A stretch of DNA of 8,783 nucleotides from a bacterium (GTDB lineage: Bacteria > SZUA-79 > Acidulodesulfobacterales > Acidulodesulfobacteraceae): the NCBI GenBank assembly GCA_021788495.1, contig JAJYKQ010000043.1, positions 1 to 8,783 of the forward strand, written 5' to 3'. How positions within the stretch are numbered: position 1 is the stretch's first letter; each line of letters opens with the position of its first letter. The notes beneath the pieces were generated by a model, which had not been told where the DNA came from, searched no databases, and saw only the letters and a list, made by a program, of their open reading frames with translations. The position numbers and the translations under genes are program-made. Positions 1-6,789 of this stretch are shown here, piece after piece.

Positions 1-344
1 CCAATACGCCTGGATATAAAGCGAAAGAGCTTAACTTCGAGCAGGTTATGCGCGGACTCGTTCCGTCGGCTAATTCTCTGCCTATGGAGGCTACGTCGCA
101 AAAAGATTTATCGGGCGGCGGTCTTGTATCCGGTTCGTCTTCCGAAGAACAGTCGGATTACATAAAATCTTTCGTGCATAATCAAAACAGCGAAACGGTG
201 CCGGCTTTAGACGGCAATACGGTAAATCTTAGCAAAGAGATGAGCGATATGACTTCAAACGCGATAAGGTTTCAGGCTGTCGCAAAATTACTATCTAAAA
301 AATTTGCCACGCTTAGTTATGCCATAGACAATACTATGCCGTAA
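1..344 (+). CDS. flgB: Flagellar proximal rod protein FlgB (5' truncated by window edge)
   Basis: FlgB is a rod subunit next to the MS ring/FliE, exported by the flagellar type III apparatus and assembled in the periplasm. The reading frame is open from the window edge; the first whole codon is at position 3, and 113 residues plus the TAA stop are present. It begins NTPGYKAKEL, the conserved 'N-x-(D/T)TPGYKA' signature that lies roughly 30 residues into FlgB-type rod proteins, so the missing part is the N-terminal helix and the start codon. Near the C-terminus, LDGNTVNLSKEM followed by an AIRFQA helix is the classic FlgB end, which forms the helical core of the rod. The ATG at position 48 is internal and not the start. 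The gene is followed by flgC as in most flagellar operons. Family assignment is very secure; the true 5' end is outside the window. Confidence 0.95.
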   Translation, partial: NTPGYKAKELNFEQVMRGLVPSANSLPMEATSQKDLSGGGLVSGSSSEEQSDYIKSFVHNQNSETVPALDGNTVNLSKEMSDMTSNAIRFQAVAKLLSKKFATLSYAIDNTMP

Positions 345-360
345 CTGCGTAATTATTACC

Positions 361-388
361 GCTGTGCCTGAATTAAATTCCGCACAGC
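361..388 (+). other. Hairpin in the flgB-flgC spacer (first of two)
   Basis: Arms gctgtgc (361-367) and gcacagc (382-388) are exact inverse complements. Inside them gaatt (370-374) and aattc (376-380) can also pair across a small asymmetric bulge. No U-run follows, so it does not look like a standard intrinsic terminator. It could tune the amount of flgB versus downstream message, or protect mRNA ends. Pairing is seen directly; function is inferred. Confidence 0.5.
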
Positions 389-400
389 CAATAAATAAAA

Positions 401-429
401 ATAAGGACGGAATTGAATTCTGTCCTTAT
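401..429 (+). other. Long near-perfect hairpin in the flgB-flgC spacer (second of two)
   Basis: Positions 401-414 and 416-429 are inverse complements over 14 bp with a single G-U wobble (atAAGGAC arm against GTCCTTat arm), giving a tight stem with almost no loop. It ends 11 nt before the flgC ribosome-binding site (aagggg at 441-446). There is no following T-run. It may be an mRNA-stabilising or processing element, a weak attenuator, or a palindromic protein-binding site. The structure is clear, the role is not. Confidence 0.55.
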
Positions 430-452
430 CACAAAATGAAAAGGGGTGACTT

Positions 453-845
453 ATGGGTTTTAACGAATCTTTAAAAATTGCGGCGCAGGGGCTTAACGCC
501 GAAAGAATAAGGATGAACGTAATTTCATCCAATCTTGCAAACATAAATACCGACGATGCAGGAAACGGACTGCCTTACGTAAAAAAAGAGCCGCTGTTTA
601 AAACCGTCAAATTTAAAAACTATTTAGGCGTAGAAGTCGAAAAAATAGAAAACGCTAAAAATCCGTTTTCCGAGAAATACGACCCGGGCAACCCTCTTGC
701 AAACAAAGCAGGCTACGTCAAAACTCCTAATATATCGGCTATAAGGGAGCTTGTAAATATGATATCCGCTACGAGAGCTTATCAGGCGGACGCTCAAGTT
801 ATTTCGGAATCAAAAGCTATGTCGCAGTCGTCTTTACAAATTTAG
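453..845 (+). CDS. flgC: Flagellar proximal rod protein FlgC
   Basis: FlgC is a rod subunit that assembles with FlgB, FlgF and FlgG on the FliE/FliF base. The 130-residue product is slightly short for the family (usually about 134-150). The N-terminus carries the rod signature, with SLKIAAQGLNAERIRMNVIS followed by SNLANINT. The middle has YDPGNPLAN and GYVKTPNI, matching the family's 'YdPgHPdA...GYV..PNV'. The C-terminus NMISATRAYQADAQV is the conserved helical end shared with other rod/hook proteins. The start ATG is preceded by a good Shine-Dalgarno aagggg (441-446) at 6 nt spacing. It sits 108 nt after flgB, with two hairpins in between, and 156 nt before fliE. Assignment is very secure. 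Confidence 0.96.
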   Translation: MGFNESLKIAAQGLNAERIRMNVISSNLANINTDDAGNGLPYVKKEPLFKTVKFKNYLGVEVEKIENAKNPFSEKYDPGNPLANKAGYVKTPNISAIRELVNMISATRAYQADAQVISESKAMSQSSLQI

Positions 846-880
846 CGAAATACCCAAATATGTTATGTTTTATGTAAATA

Positions 881-889
881 TGATATAAT
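881..889 (+). promoter_or_regulatory. Possible extended -10 promoter ahead of fliE
   Basis: TG-a-TATAAT (881-889) is a perfect extended -10 element in the 156-nt spacer between flgC and fliE. The hexamer 17 nt upstream (861-866, tgttat) is a poor -35, which extended -10 promoters tolerate. It would give a leader of roughly 105 nt before fliE and could let fliE-fliH be made independently of flgBC. The DNA here is very AT-rich, so a chance match is quite possible. Confidence 0.3.
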
Positions 890-1001
890 TTATACAATTA
901 CTAAAATAAGAAGCTTAGAAGTTGCTTAATAAATTCATAAGATAGAATTTTAGCCCGATTAAAGTTATTTAAAGGTATTCTAAAAGGAGGTTCGATTTAT
1001 A

Positions 1002-1349
1002 ATGGCGATACCGATAGGAATAGGAAACGGCGATTTGGCGGGACTTAATCCCGCGTCGGAGATTAAAGAGCTTAATCCCAATAATATATTAGGAAGCGGC
1101 GGCGGTTCCGTACAGTCTGATAACGGAAGCGGTTCTTTTGCCGACGCTCTTTTAAATTCTATAAATAAAGTCAACGAACTGCAAAATAAGGCAAATAACT
1201 CGGCCGAAGCTATAGCGACCGGCCAATCTTCAAATATACATCAGGCTATGATAGATATGGAAAAAGCTAACGACTCTTTCGAACTTATGATGCAGGTCAG
1301 AAACAAAATAGTCACGGCTTACAATACTATTATGCAAATGCAGGTATAA
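1002..1349 (+). CDS. fliE: Flagellar hook-basal body protein FliE
   Basis: FliE is the small adaptor joining the FliF MS ring to the rod and is among the first type III-exported basal-body proteins. The product is 115 residues (family about 100-110), a little longer because of a Gly/Ser/Asn-rich N-terminal stretch (about residues 6-45). The conserved part follows: FADALLNSINKVNELQ, an AIATGQSSNIHQAMIDMEKA segment, and the diagnostic C-terminus MMQVRNKIVTAYNTIMQMQV. The start is fixed by a strong Shine-Dalgarno aaggagg (984-990), 11 nt before the ATG. The order flgB-flgC-fliE-fliF is the standard one. Assignment is very secure. Confidence 0.95.
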   Translation: MAIPIGIGNGDLAGLNPASEIKELNPNNILGSGGGSVQSDNGSGSFADALLNSINKVNELQNKANNSAEAIATGQSSNIHQAMIDMEKANDSFELMMQVRNKIVTAYNTIMQMQV

Positions 1350-1431
1350 AATTTTCCATATACATATATATTATAAATACATAATACCCGTTATATACGC
1401 AAACAATACTATAATTCTCAATTAGGATTAA

Positions 1432-3033
1432 ATGGCAGCCAATTTTAAAGAATTAGGTACGCAGTTAAAGACTTTTTTTACCGAACTTTCCATCGAAAGA
1501 AAGATAGTCTTCCTCCTTGTACTGGCGGGGGTAGCTATAGCCGTATATTTAACGGCGGTTTACGCTACCGCTCCTAAATACGGCGTTCTTTATTCAAATT
1601 TAAACGCAACGAGCGCTTCCCAAATAATCAGCAAACTTCATTCATACAATATTCCTTATCAACTTAAAGACAGGGGCAAAACCGTTCTTATACCTAAAAG
1701 CGACGTTTACAAAACACGGCTAAAGCTAGCTTCCATAGGTCTTCCACGGCAGGAAGGGGTGGGCTTTTCCATATTCGACAAAGTTCAGATAGGAATGACC
1801 GATTTTATGCAGCATGTCGATTATCAGAGGGCACTGCAAGGCGAACTTGAAAGAACTATAGACCAGATTAACAGCATTAAATATTCGAGGGTGCTTATAG
1901 TACTGCCGAGACAATCCGTTTTCGTTACGAGAAGGACGCCGGCAAAAGCGTCGGTAATCGTCAAATTAAGGTCGGGAATGACGCTCGACAAAATGCAGGT
2001 AAACGGAATAATTCATTTAGTCGCAAGCGCCGTAGAAAGTTTAAAACCTAAAAACATTACCATAGTGGATACGGAAGGGAAGGTACTTTCTATTCCTACG
2101 AAAAGTTCTTTCGCATATACGGTAAATCAGTTAAACTATGTCCGTAAAATAGAAAAAGGCTTGGAAAGTAAAATTAATTCAATGTTAATACCTGTGGTAG
2201 GAGCCGGAAACGTAACGTCTAAAGTTTACGTTAAGGTCGATTTCGCAAAAAAAGTAGAATCTAAACTGACTTATAATCCTAATACTACAGCCATAGTATC
2301 CCAGCAGACGTATAAATCTTCTTCTACCGGAGCATTAAAGCCTCAGGGTATTCCGGGCGCAAAATCAAACCTGCCGCCGGGAAAGGTTCCTATACCTGTA
2401 GGAAAACCAAGCGTTCATACGGTAAAAAAAGAAACCACAAACTACGACGTATCTAAAAAAATAGAAAAAATATCCTACCCCGTGGGAACTATTAAAAGAG
2501 TTTACGCTTCCGTATTAGTCAACGGAACTTATAAAAAAATCAAATCGGCTAAAGGTAAAACTGCCGAACGATATATTCCCAGAAGCTCATCCGAAATGAG
2601 TCTTTTTAAAAATATAGTAAAAACGGCAATAGGTTATTCTAAGACGGCAAAAGATAAAGTCGTCGTGGCTAATATTCCTTTTAAAAAAATAAGCTATAAA
2701 ATATCGGCGCCTCCTAAAAAAACCTTCGCAAAGCTGATAAAATCTAATCTTGGAGAAATAATAAGATACGGCGTTATATTGATAGGCGTTATATTGCTAA
2801 TTCTAATTATTTTAAGGCCGTTGATGCATTACATAACTGCTTACGAATCGCACGGAAAAGCACGTTCTTCAGAAGAAGAAAGGCTGGAAGCGCTTGCGCA
2901 GATAAAACAGGAATCTATTGCGCCGCCGGAACCAGACGTTAAAGATGTGGCGTCAAATATAGTAAAATCCGACCCCGACGCCGCGGTCAATTACGTAAGA
3001 AATTTATTAAAAGATACCGGAAGGGAAATATAA
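1432..3033 (+). CDS. fliF: Flagellar MS-ring protein FliF
   Basis: FliF forms the MS ring in the inner membrane, the platform for rod, export gate and switch. The product has 533 residues, normal for the family. Transmembrane segment 1 is at about residues 25-45. The YscJ/FliF ring-building domain follows (about 47-220), with GFSIFDK (111-117), YQRALQGELERTI (131-143) and VLPRQSVF (156-163), all family hallmarks. The FliF C-terminal periplasmic region runs to about 430 and includes a Pro/Gly/Lys-rich insert around 300-325. Transmembrane segment 2 is at about 446-461. The cytoplasmic tail ends AAVNYVRNLLKDT, matching the FliG-binding helix. The Shine-Dalgarno is weak (agga, 1424-1427, 4 nt spacing). 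The stop codon directly abuts the fliG start. The periplasmic part is notably Lys-rich. Assignment is very secure. Confidence 0.97.
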   Translation: MAANFKELGTQLKTFFTELSIERKIVFLLVLAGVAIAVYLTAVYATAPKYGVLYSNLNATSASQIISKLHSYNIPYQLKDRGKTVLIPKSDVYKTRLKLASIGLPRQEGVGFSIFDKVQIGMTDFMQHVDYQRALQGELERTIDQINSIKYSRVLIVLPRQSVFVTRRTPAKASVIVKLRSGMTLDKMQVNGIIHLVASAVESLKPKNITIVDTEGKVLSIPTKSSFAYTVNQLNYVRKIEKGLESKINSMLIPVVGAGNVTSKVYVKVDFAKKVESKLTYNPNTTAIVSQQTYKSSSTGALKPQGIPGAKSNLPPGKVPIPVGKPSVHTVKKETTNYDVSKKIEKISYPVGTIKRVYASVLVNGTYKKIKSAKGKTAERYIPRSSSEMSLFKNIVKTAIGYSKTAKDKVVVANIPFKKISYKISAPPKKTFAKLIKSNLGEIIRYGVILIGVILLILIILRPLMHYITAYESHGKARSSEEERLEALAQIKQESIAPPEPDVKDVASNIVKSDPDAAVNYVRNLLKDTGREI

Positions 3034-4035
3034 ATGGCAAGAAGATTATCCGGACCCGAAAAAGCGGCGGTTTTCTTGGTTTCAGTCGGCGAAGACGCGG
3101 CATCGGAAATCATTAAAAGATTAGAACTTATGGAAATCCAAAAAATTACCAAGTATATGGATAACCTTCCGACTATCGAAAAAGAAGAGTCCGAAAATAT
3201 ACTTAAGGATTTTAACTCTAATTTTTCAAAGGTGGGACTGATAGTAAGGGGCGACGATTACGTAAAAAATTTAATAGCAAAATCGCTTGACCCGGACAAA
3301 GCAAAAAAAATATTAGATAATCTTCACGGACCAATCGAAGAAGAAGGCCTGCAGACTTTAAAGTGGCTCGACCCTCATGTTATAGCCGATTTCGTTAAAA
3401 ACGAACATCCTCAAACCATCGCCCTAATTCTTGGACACTTAGAATCTCTTTCTGCCGCCGTAGTAATAGGGCTTCTGCCTTCTTCCATCAGGTCTCAGGT
3501 AGTTTTTAGGCTTTCAAAACTAGAAAGAGTACCGCCGGGGGTTATCAAAGATTTAGACGAAGTGCTTCAGGAACAGCTTAAATCTACAGGCTCCACGCAG
3601 AGCAAATTGGTGGGGGGCGTCCGCGTAGTCGCGGATATTTTAAACAATATGGATAAATCCATAGAAGAACCTATTCTTGCCGACATTGAAAAATTAGACA
3701 AAGAAGAAGCCGAAAAAATCAGGGAATTAATGTTTACTTTCGACGACCTTGCAAGCGTAGACGATAAATCCATGCAACTTATTTTAAGAGAAGTTTCTCA
3801 CGACCAGATAGTCCTTGCTTTAAAAACGGCTTCCGAAGAACTTAACAACAAAATTCTTGCAAACGTTTCAAAAAGAGCTCAGGAAATGATTAAAGACGAT
3901 CTCGAAGCTATGGGACCTAAAAAACTTTCCGAAGTCGAAAAAGTCCAGCACGAAATATTAAAGGTAGCAAGAAGGCTTGAAGACGAAGGCAAAATAAGCC
4001 TTGCCGTAAAAAGCGAAAGCGAAAAATTAGTATGA
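3034..4035 (+). CDS. fliG: Flagellar motor switch protein FliG
   Basis: FliG is the rotor protein that binds FliF through its N-terminal domain, FliM through its middle and C-terminal domains, and interacts with the stator to produce torque. The product is 333 residues, typical length. The N-terminal domain opens GPEKAAVFLVSVGEDAASEI. The middle domain (about 100-190) contains WLDPHVIADF and the EHPQ motif (124-127) that contacts FliM. The C-terminal domain (about 200-325) holds MFTFDDLASVDDKSMQLILR (233 onward), with the charged torque-helix residues, then SKRAQEMIKDDLEAMGP. A GG linker lies at about 193. The gene starts right after the fliF stop, with aaggga upstream as a Shine-Dalgarno inside fliF, and its TGA overlaps the next ATG (ATGA), implying coupled translation. 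Assignment is very secure. Confidence 0.98.
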   Translation: MARRLSGPEKAAVFLVSVGEDAASEIIKRLELMEIQKITKYMDNLPTIEKEESENILKDFNSNFSKVGLIVRGDDYVKNLIAKSLDPDKAKKILDNLHGPIEEEGLQTLKWLDPHVIADFVKNEHPQTIALILGHLESLSAAVVIGLLPSSIRSQVVFRLSKLERVPPGVIKDLDEVLQEQLKSTGSTQSKLVGGVRVVADILNNMDKSIEEPILADIEKLDKEEAEKIRELMFTFDDLASVDDKSMQLILREVSHDQIVLALKTASEELNNKILANVSKRAQEMIKDDLEAMGPKKLSEVEKVQHEILKVARRLEDEGKISLAVKSESEKLV

Positions 4036-4760
4036 GTAAAATCCTTAAAGATTACGAATTAAATATGGAGGGCCAAACCTTATACGACGGCAAAAAAACC
4101 ATCTTAGCCAACGTTCTGAGAGGAGAAGAATCGAGCGCGAAAGAAAACGCCGAACTTGTATCGGCTCTGGAATCAATACCGTCTTCCCTTCAAAAATATA
4201 TAATTTCTTATATCGAAGATTATAAAAATAAAACGGAAAAAGAGTTTAAAGAAAAAGAAAATTCCGTTTTCGAATCTGCAAAACAAAAAGGATATGCCGA
4301 AGGCTTTGAAAGCGGCAAATCTGAAGCATTAAAATCAATGGAAGAAAGCGTTAAAAATATATTTTCCGCCGCTGAATCCATAAAGCAGTTTAAGAACGAG
4401 CTATACGAAGACGTTAAAGAAGATGTAGTAAACCTATCGATAAAAATCGCCGAAACGATAACTAAATCAAAAATAGCGGCCGACGACGGCGTGTTGTTTA
4501 ATATAATAGCGTCCGCAATCAATAAGTCCTCCGATGCCGTAAATTTTACTATATGCCTTAATCCCGAAGATTACAAAGCATTGAATAAAAACCCCGATGC
4601 CTTAAAAGATTTCTTGTCGAAGGAAGCAGACACGGATTTTATTCAGGATAAAAACGTTCAATCCGGAAACGTCGTTATAAGGACGGATTTCGGTGAAATA
4701 GACGCAAAAATTTCTACTCAGATAGAAAGAATAAAAAATATGTTTACTAAAGTTTTTTAA
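4032..4760 (+). CDS. fliH: Flagellar assembly protein FliH
   Basis: FliH is the cytoplasmic stalk-like protein that binds and regulates the export ATPase FliI and docks it at the C ring. The product is 242 residues, within the family range. The N-terminal part is low in conservation. A charged helical stretch leads into the characteristic glycine-repeat helix, with G87, G91 and G95 spaced GxxxGxxxG. The C-terminal FliH/V-ATPase-E-like domain follows, with DVVNLSIKIAETITKSKI and ending VVIRTDFGEIDAKISTQIER, the best conserved family segment. The start is inside the fliG stop (ATGA) and no strong ribosome site is visible, so it is probably translated by coupling. fliI normally follows; here the next gene is convergent and overlaps the fliH 3' end by 14 bp. 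Assignment is secure from the C-terminus plus position. Confidence 0.93.
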   Translation: MSKILKDYELNMEGQTLYDGKKTILANVLRGEESSAKENAELVSALESIPSSLQKYIISYIEDYKNKTEKEFKEKENSVFESAKQKGYAEGFESGKSEALKSMEESVKNIFSAAESIKQFKNELYEDVKEDVVNLSIKIAETITKSKIAADDGVLFNIIASAINKSSDAVNFTICLNPEDYKALNKNPDALKDFLSKEADTDFIQDKNVQSGNVVIRTDFGEIDAKISTQIERIKNMFTKVF

Positions 4761-5271
4761 TCTTTTTTATTTTTAATCTTTCTTTTTTTGAAAGTTTATG
4801 AGGATTGCCTTTTTTTGCGCCGCCGGTTCTTCTTTCTGCATCGTCGTCATCTTCTTCATACAGACGGTTTTCGCCGTTTTCGATAATGCCGCGGGCTAAT
4901 TTTACAAACTCGTCGATATCCAAGCAGGAACAGTCGGCATTTGAAACTCGGCGCCTTATACCGTTATCGTTAGTTACTACCAATAAACTGCCCTTTATGC
5001 TCTTAGACAGCCTTACTATAACGTCGTCCGCTTTTTCGTCTTTTTTTGAATACACCACTTCAATATTTTGACGGTTGTATTTCGACTCCAAAGGTTCGTC
5101 GGTATTGTATCCGTCAAAAACCACTACCACTTTATTCTTTTTTACATTATAATATTTTGATAAAAAATTTATCGTCTCTTCTCTTAGCTTTTGAAGTTCG
5201 TCGGATTTAAAACTAACTTTAAAGTAAGAGTTGAAAATAAAATTGTATCCATCTATTATTATAGTCAGCAT
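4747..5271 (-). CDS. YacP-like NYN-domain (PIN-like) ribonuclease
   Basis: The 174-residue product begins MLTIIIDGYNFIF, the signature opening of NYN domains of the YacP family (PIN-like, metal-dependent RNA nucleases; the Bacillus member Rae1 cleaves mRNA at the ribosome). Acidic residues expected at the active site are present: D7 in IIIDGYN, D53 in VVVVFDGY, the pair D82/D83 in DEKADDVIVR, and D102 in VVTNDNGIRRR. After about residue 140 the protein ends in an acidic run (EEDDDD) and then a strongly Lys-rich tail that could bind RNA. The ATG at 5271 is chosen because it leads straight into the first strand of the fold; an upstream in-frame TTG (5310) coincides with a likely -35 box. No Shine-Dalgarno is visible. 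The gene converges on fliH (14-bp overlap) and diverges from the activator gene. The family is clear; the RNA target is unknown. Confidence 0.85.
   Translation of the reverse strand: MLTIIIDGYNFIFNSYFKVSFKSDELQKLREETINFLSKYYNVKKNKVVVVFDGYNTDEPLESKYNRQNIEVVYSKKDEKADDVIVRLSKSIKGSLLVVTNDNGIRRRVSNADCSCLDIDEFVKLARGIIENGENRLYEEDDDDAERRTGGAKKGNPHKLSKKERLKIKKIKKL
5231..5259 (+). promoter_or_regulatory. Candidate promoter for the activator/TPR gene pair
   Basis: TTGAAA (5231-5236), 17 nt, then TATTAT (5254-5259), each one mismatch from the housekeeping consensus. It would start transcription near 5266, about 27 nt before the activator ATG at 5293. It lies inside the start of the divergent RNase gene, so the two promoters are interleaved and could interfere with each other. 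The leader has no recognisable Shine-Dalgarno. AT-rich sequence raises the chance of a false match. Confidence 0.4.
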
Positions 5272-5280
5272 AGTATATAA

Positions 5281-5310
5281 ATTATAAATAATATGAATAA
5301 TATTAGTCAA
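5281..5310 (-). promoter_or_regulatory. Near-consensus sigma-70-type promoter for the NYN RNase gene
   Basis: Reading the minus strand, TTGACT (5310-5305) is followed after 18 nt by a perfect TATAAT (5286-5281). Transcription would start near 5274, only 2-4 nt before the ATG at 5271, so the message would be essentially leaderless. This agrees with the absence of a Shine-Dalgarno. The promoter lies over the first codons of the divergent activator gene. Confidence 0.6.
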
Positions 5311-6789
5311 ACGGAAAAAAACGAATATTTAGTTTATATATTGTCTGAACAAAAAAAAACGGCAGAAACTATAAAAAAAGCTCTCTCGCGGACTTTGCCG
5401 GAAGACAATATCGCCGTAGCCGCCGGTTTCAAAAACCTGCCGCGCAGTTTCAACAGTAATACTTACATTATAACCGAATACGACGAAAATTGCATAAAAG
5501 AAATATCGGCGATAAAACCGAAAAGAAACGTTAAACTTTATGTTTATATAGAAAACTTAAACAAATTAGATGAGCGGGACGTGATTTTTTTAATAAAACA
5601 TAATATAGACCACGTAATTCATTCGGGAAATATCGAAAAATTGGCTTACGAAAGGTTTATCGACGCTAAAATTTTCAAAAAGAAGCGCTACAACGCTTTT
5701 ATCGATAAAGAATCCACCCTGCTTGAAGATTTATCCGCCGAAAATGAAGATGTTAAAGATACCGGCGTCAATATTTACGGAATTTCGGAGCATATCGCCG
5801 AGGTCGTAAAAAAAATCTGCAGAATCGCGCCTTCGGAAAGTTCGGTTCTTATTACCGGAGAATCAGGCACGGGGAAAGAACTGATCGCAAGATTGATACA
5901 CGATAAATCCAAGCGAAGCGAACGCCCTATGGTATCGGTAAATTGCGGAGCGTTTCCGGAAGGACTTCTGGAAAGCGAACTGTTCGGATACAAAAAAGGC
6001 GCCTTTACCGGAGCGTTTACCGACAAGCTCGGCAGATTCGACCTTGCGGATAAATCGACGCTGTTTTTGGATGAAATAGGCGATATGAGCCCTTCTCTCC
6101 AAGTAAAACTACTAAGAGTTATTCAGGAAAGAGAAATAGAGCCGGTAGGTTCGGTAAAAACAAAAAAAATAGACGTAAGAATCATTTCCGCCACTAATAA
6201 AAATTTAGAAGAACTTATTGCTAAAAATCTATTCAGAGAAGATTTCTATTACAGAATTAACGTAATACCCGTTCATCTTCTGCCCTTAAGAGAAAGGAAG
6301 GTGGATATTATTATTCTTATATACTATTTTTTAAAAAAATTCGGCGAGTACCAGAACGACTCGGTTTACGGAATTTCCGAAGATGCTTTCTACATACTCT
6401 TAAACTATCCGTGGTCGGGCAACGTCCGGGAGCTTGAAAATTTAATGGAAATGCTGGTAGTATTAAACGAAGGCGGCTTGATAACCGAAAAAGATATTCC
6501 CGATAAATATTTAAAAAAATCAAATAATATCGTCCATTCCGAAAGTTTACTTCAAGGACGTACAGAAAATTTAAATATAGGCGAAAAAAATATAACGCGG
6601 TTTGACGAAGAACCTTTTCAAATTAATTTAAAAGAAAAAATGGAATCTGCGGAAAGAGAAATTGTTGAAAAAGCTATGAAAATTTCCGGAGGCGTAAAGG
6701 AAAAAGCGGCAAAAATGCTGGGACTTAACAGAACTACTTTAATAGAAAAATTAAAAAGATATGAAAAAAATAAAAAAAATAAAAAATAA
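5293..6789 (+). CDS. Sigma-54-dependent activator (FleQ/NtrC-type) with a degenerate receiver-like N-terminus
   Basis: The 498-residue enhancer-binding protein would bind upstream of sigma-54 promoters and use ATP to open the polymerase complex. An N-terminal domain of about 120 residues has an alternating strand/helix pattern like a receiver (strands near 12-17, 39-43, 56-61, 79-85, 105-109) but lacks the acidic pocket, phospho-Asp and Lys; T61/E62 sit where the Asp is expected. The AAA+ domain (about 162-400) is complete: Walker A GESGTGKE (189-196), GAFTGA (236-241), Walker B LFLDEIGD (D260, E261) and sensor II WSGNVRELEN (374-383, R379). A Fis-type helix-turn-helix closes it (about 456-490, AAKMLGLNRTTLIEKL). 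FleQ/FlrA flagellar master regulators have this layout; position next to flagellar genes fits, but an NtrC-like regulator of something else is possible. No other plausible ATG exists near the N-terminus. Confidence 0.9.
   Translation: MNNISQTEKNEYLVYILSEQKKTAETIKKALSRTLPEDNIAVAAGFKNLPRSFNSNTYIITEYDENCIKEISAIKPKRNVKLYVYIENLNKLDERDVIFLIKHNIDHVIHSGNIEKLAYERFIDAKIFKKKRYNAFIDKESTLLEDLSAENEDVKDTGVNIYGISEHIAEVVKKICRIAPSESSVLITGESGTGKELIARLIHDKSKRSERPMVSVNCGAFPEGLLESELFGYKKGAFTGAFTDKLGRFDLADKSTLFLDEIGDMSPSLQVKLLRVIQEREIEPVGSVKTKKIDVRIISATNKNLEELIAKNLFREDFYYRINVIPVHLLPLRERKVDIIILIYYFLKKFGEYQNDSVYGISEDAFYILLNYPWSGNVRELENLMEMLVVLNEGGLITEKDIPDKYLKKSNNIVHSESLLQGRTENLNIGEKNITRFDEEPFQINLKEKMESAEREIVEKAMKISGGVKEKAAKMLGLNRTTLIEKLKRYEKNKKNKK

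Noticed and set aside
356..544. Small minus-strand frame covering the flgB-flgC spacer and flgC start
   Set aside because: It has no homology by eye, and its continuity reflects the hairpin region plus the flgC complement.
930..960. Possible flagellar sigma-28 promoter (taaa ... gcccgatt) ahead of fliE
   Set aside because: The spacing is 19 nt instead of about 15, and the -10-like box has mismatches; flagellar basal-body genes are also not the usual sigma-28 class.
846..1001. Sigma-54 (-24/-12) site before fliE, at gttgctt near 920
   Set aside because: No GG lies 10 bases upstream of the GC, so the -24 element is missing. No convincing sigma-54 site was found in the other spacers by eye either.
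4220..4522. 100-codon open frame antisense to fliH
   Set aside because: It lies wholly inside a confidently identified gene, with composition explained by that gene's codons. The same applies to the antisense frames within fliE, fliF, fliG and the activator.
4805..5071. Open frame on the plus strand opposite the NYN gene, with a Ser-rich run
   Set aside because: It is the mirror of the acidic and Lys-rich coding of the RNase gene, has no ribosome site and no recognisable domain.
5272..5310. N-terminal extension of the NYN RNase from the TTG at 5310
   Set aside because: The added 13 residues precede the conserved MLTIIIDGYN opening, there is no ribosome site, and the TTG forms part of a near-consensus -35 box.
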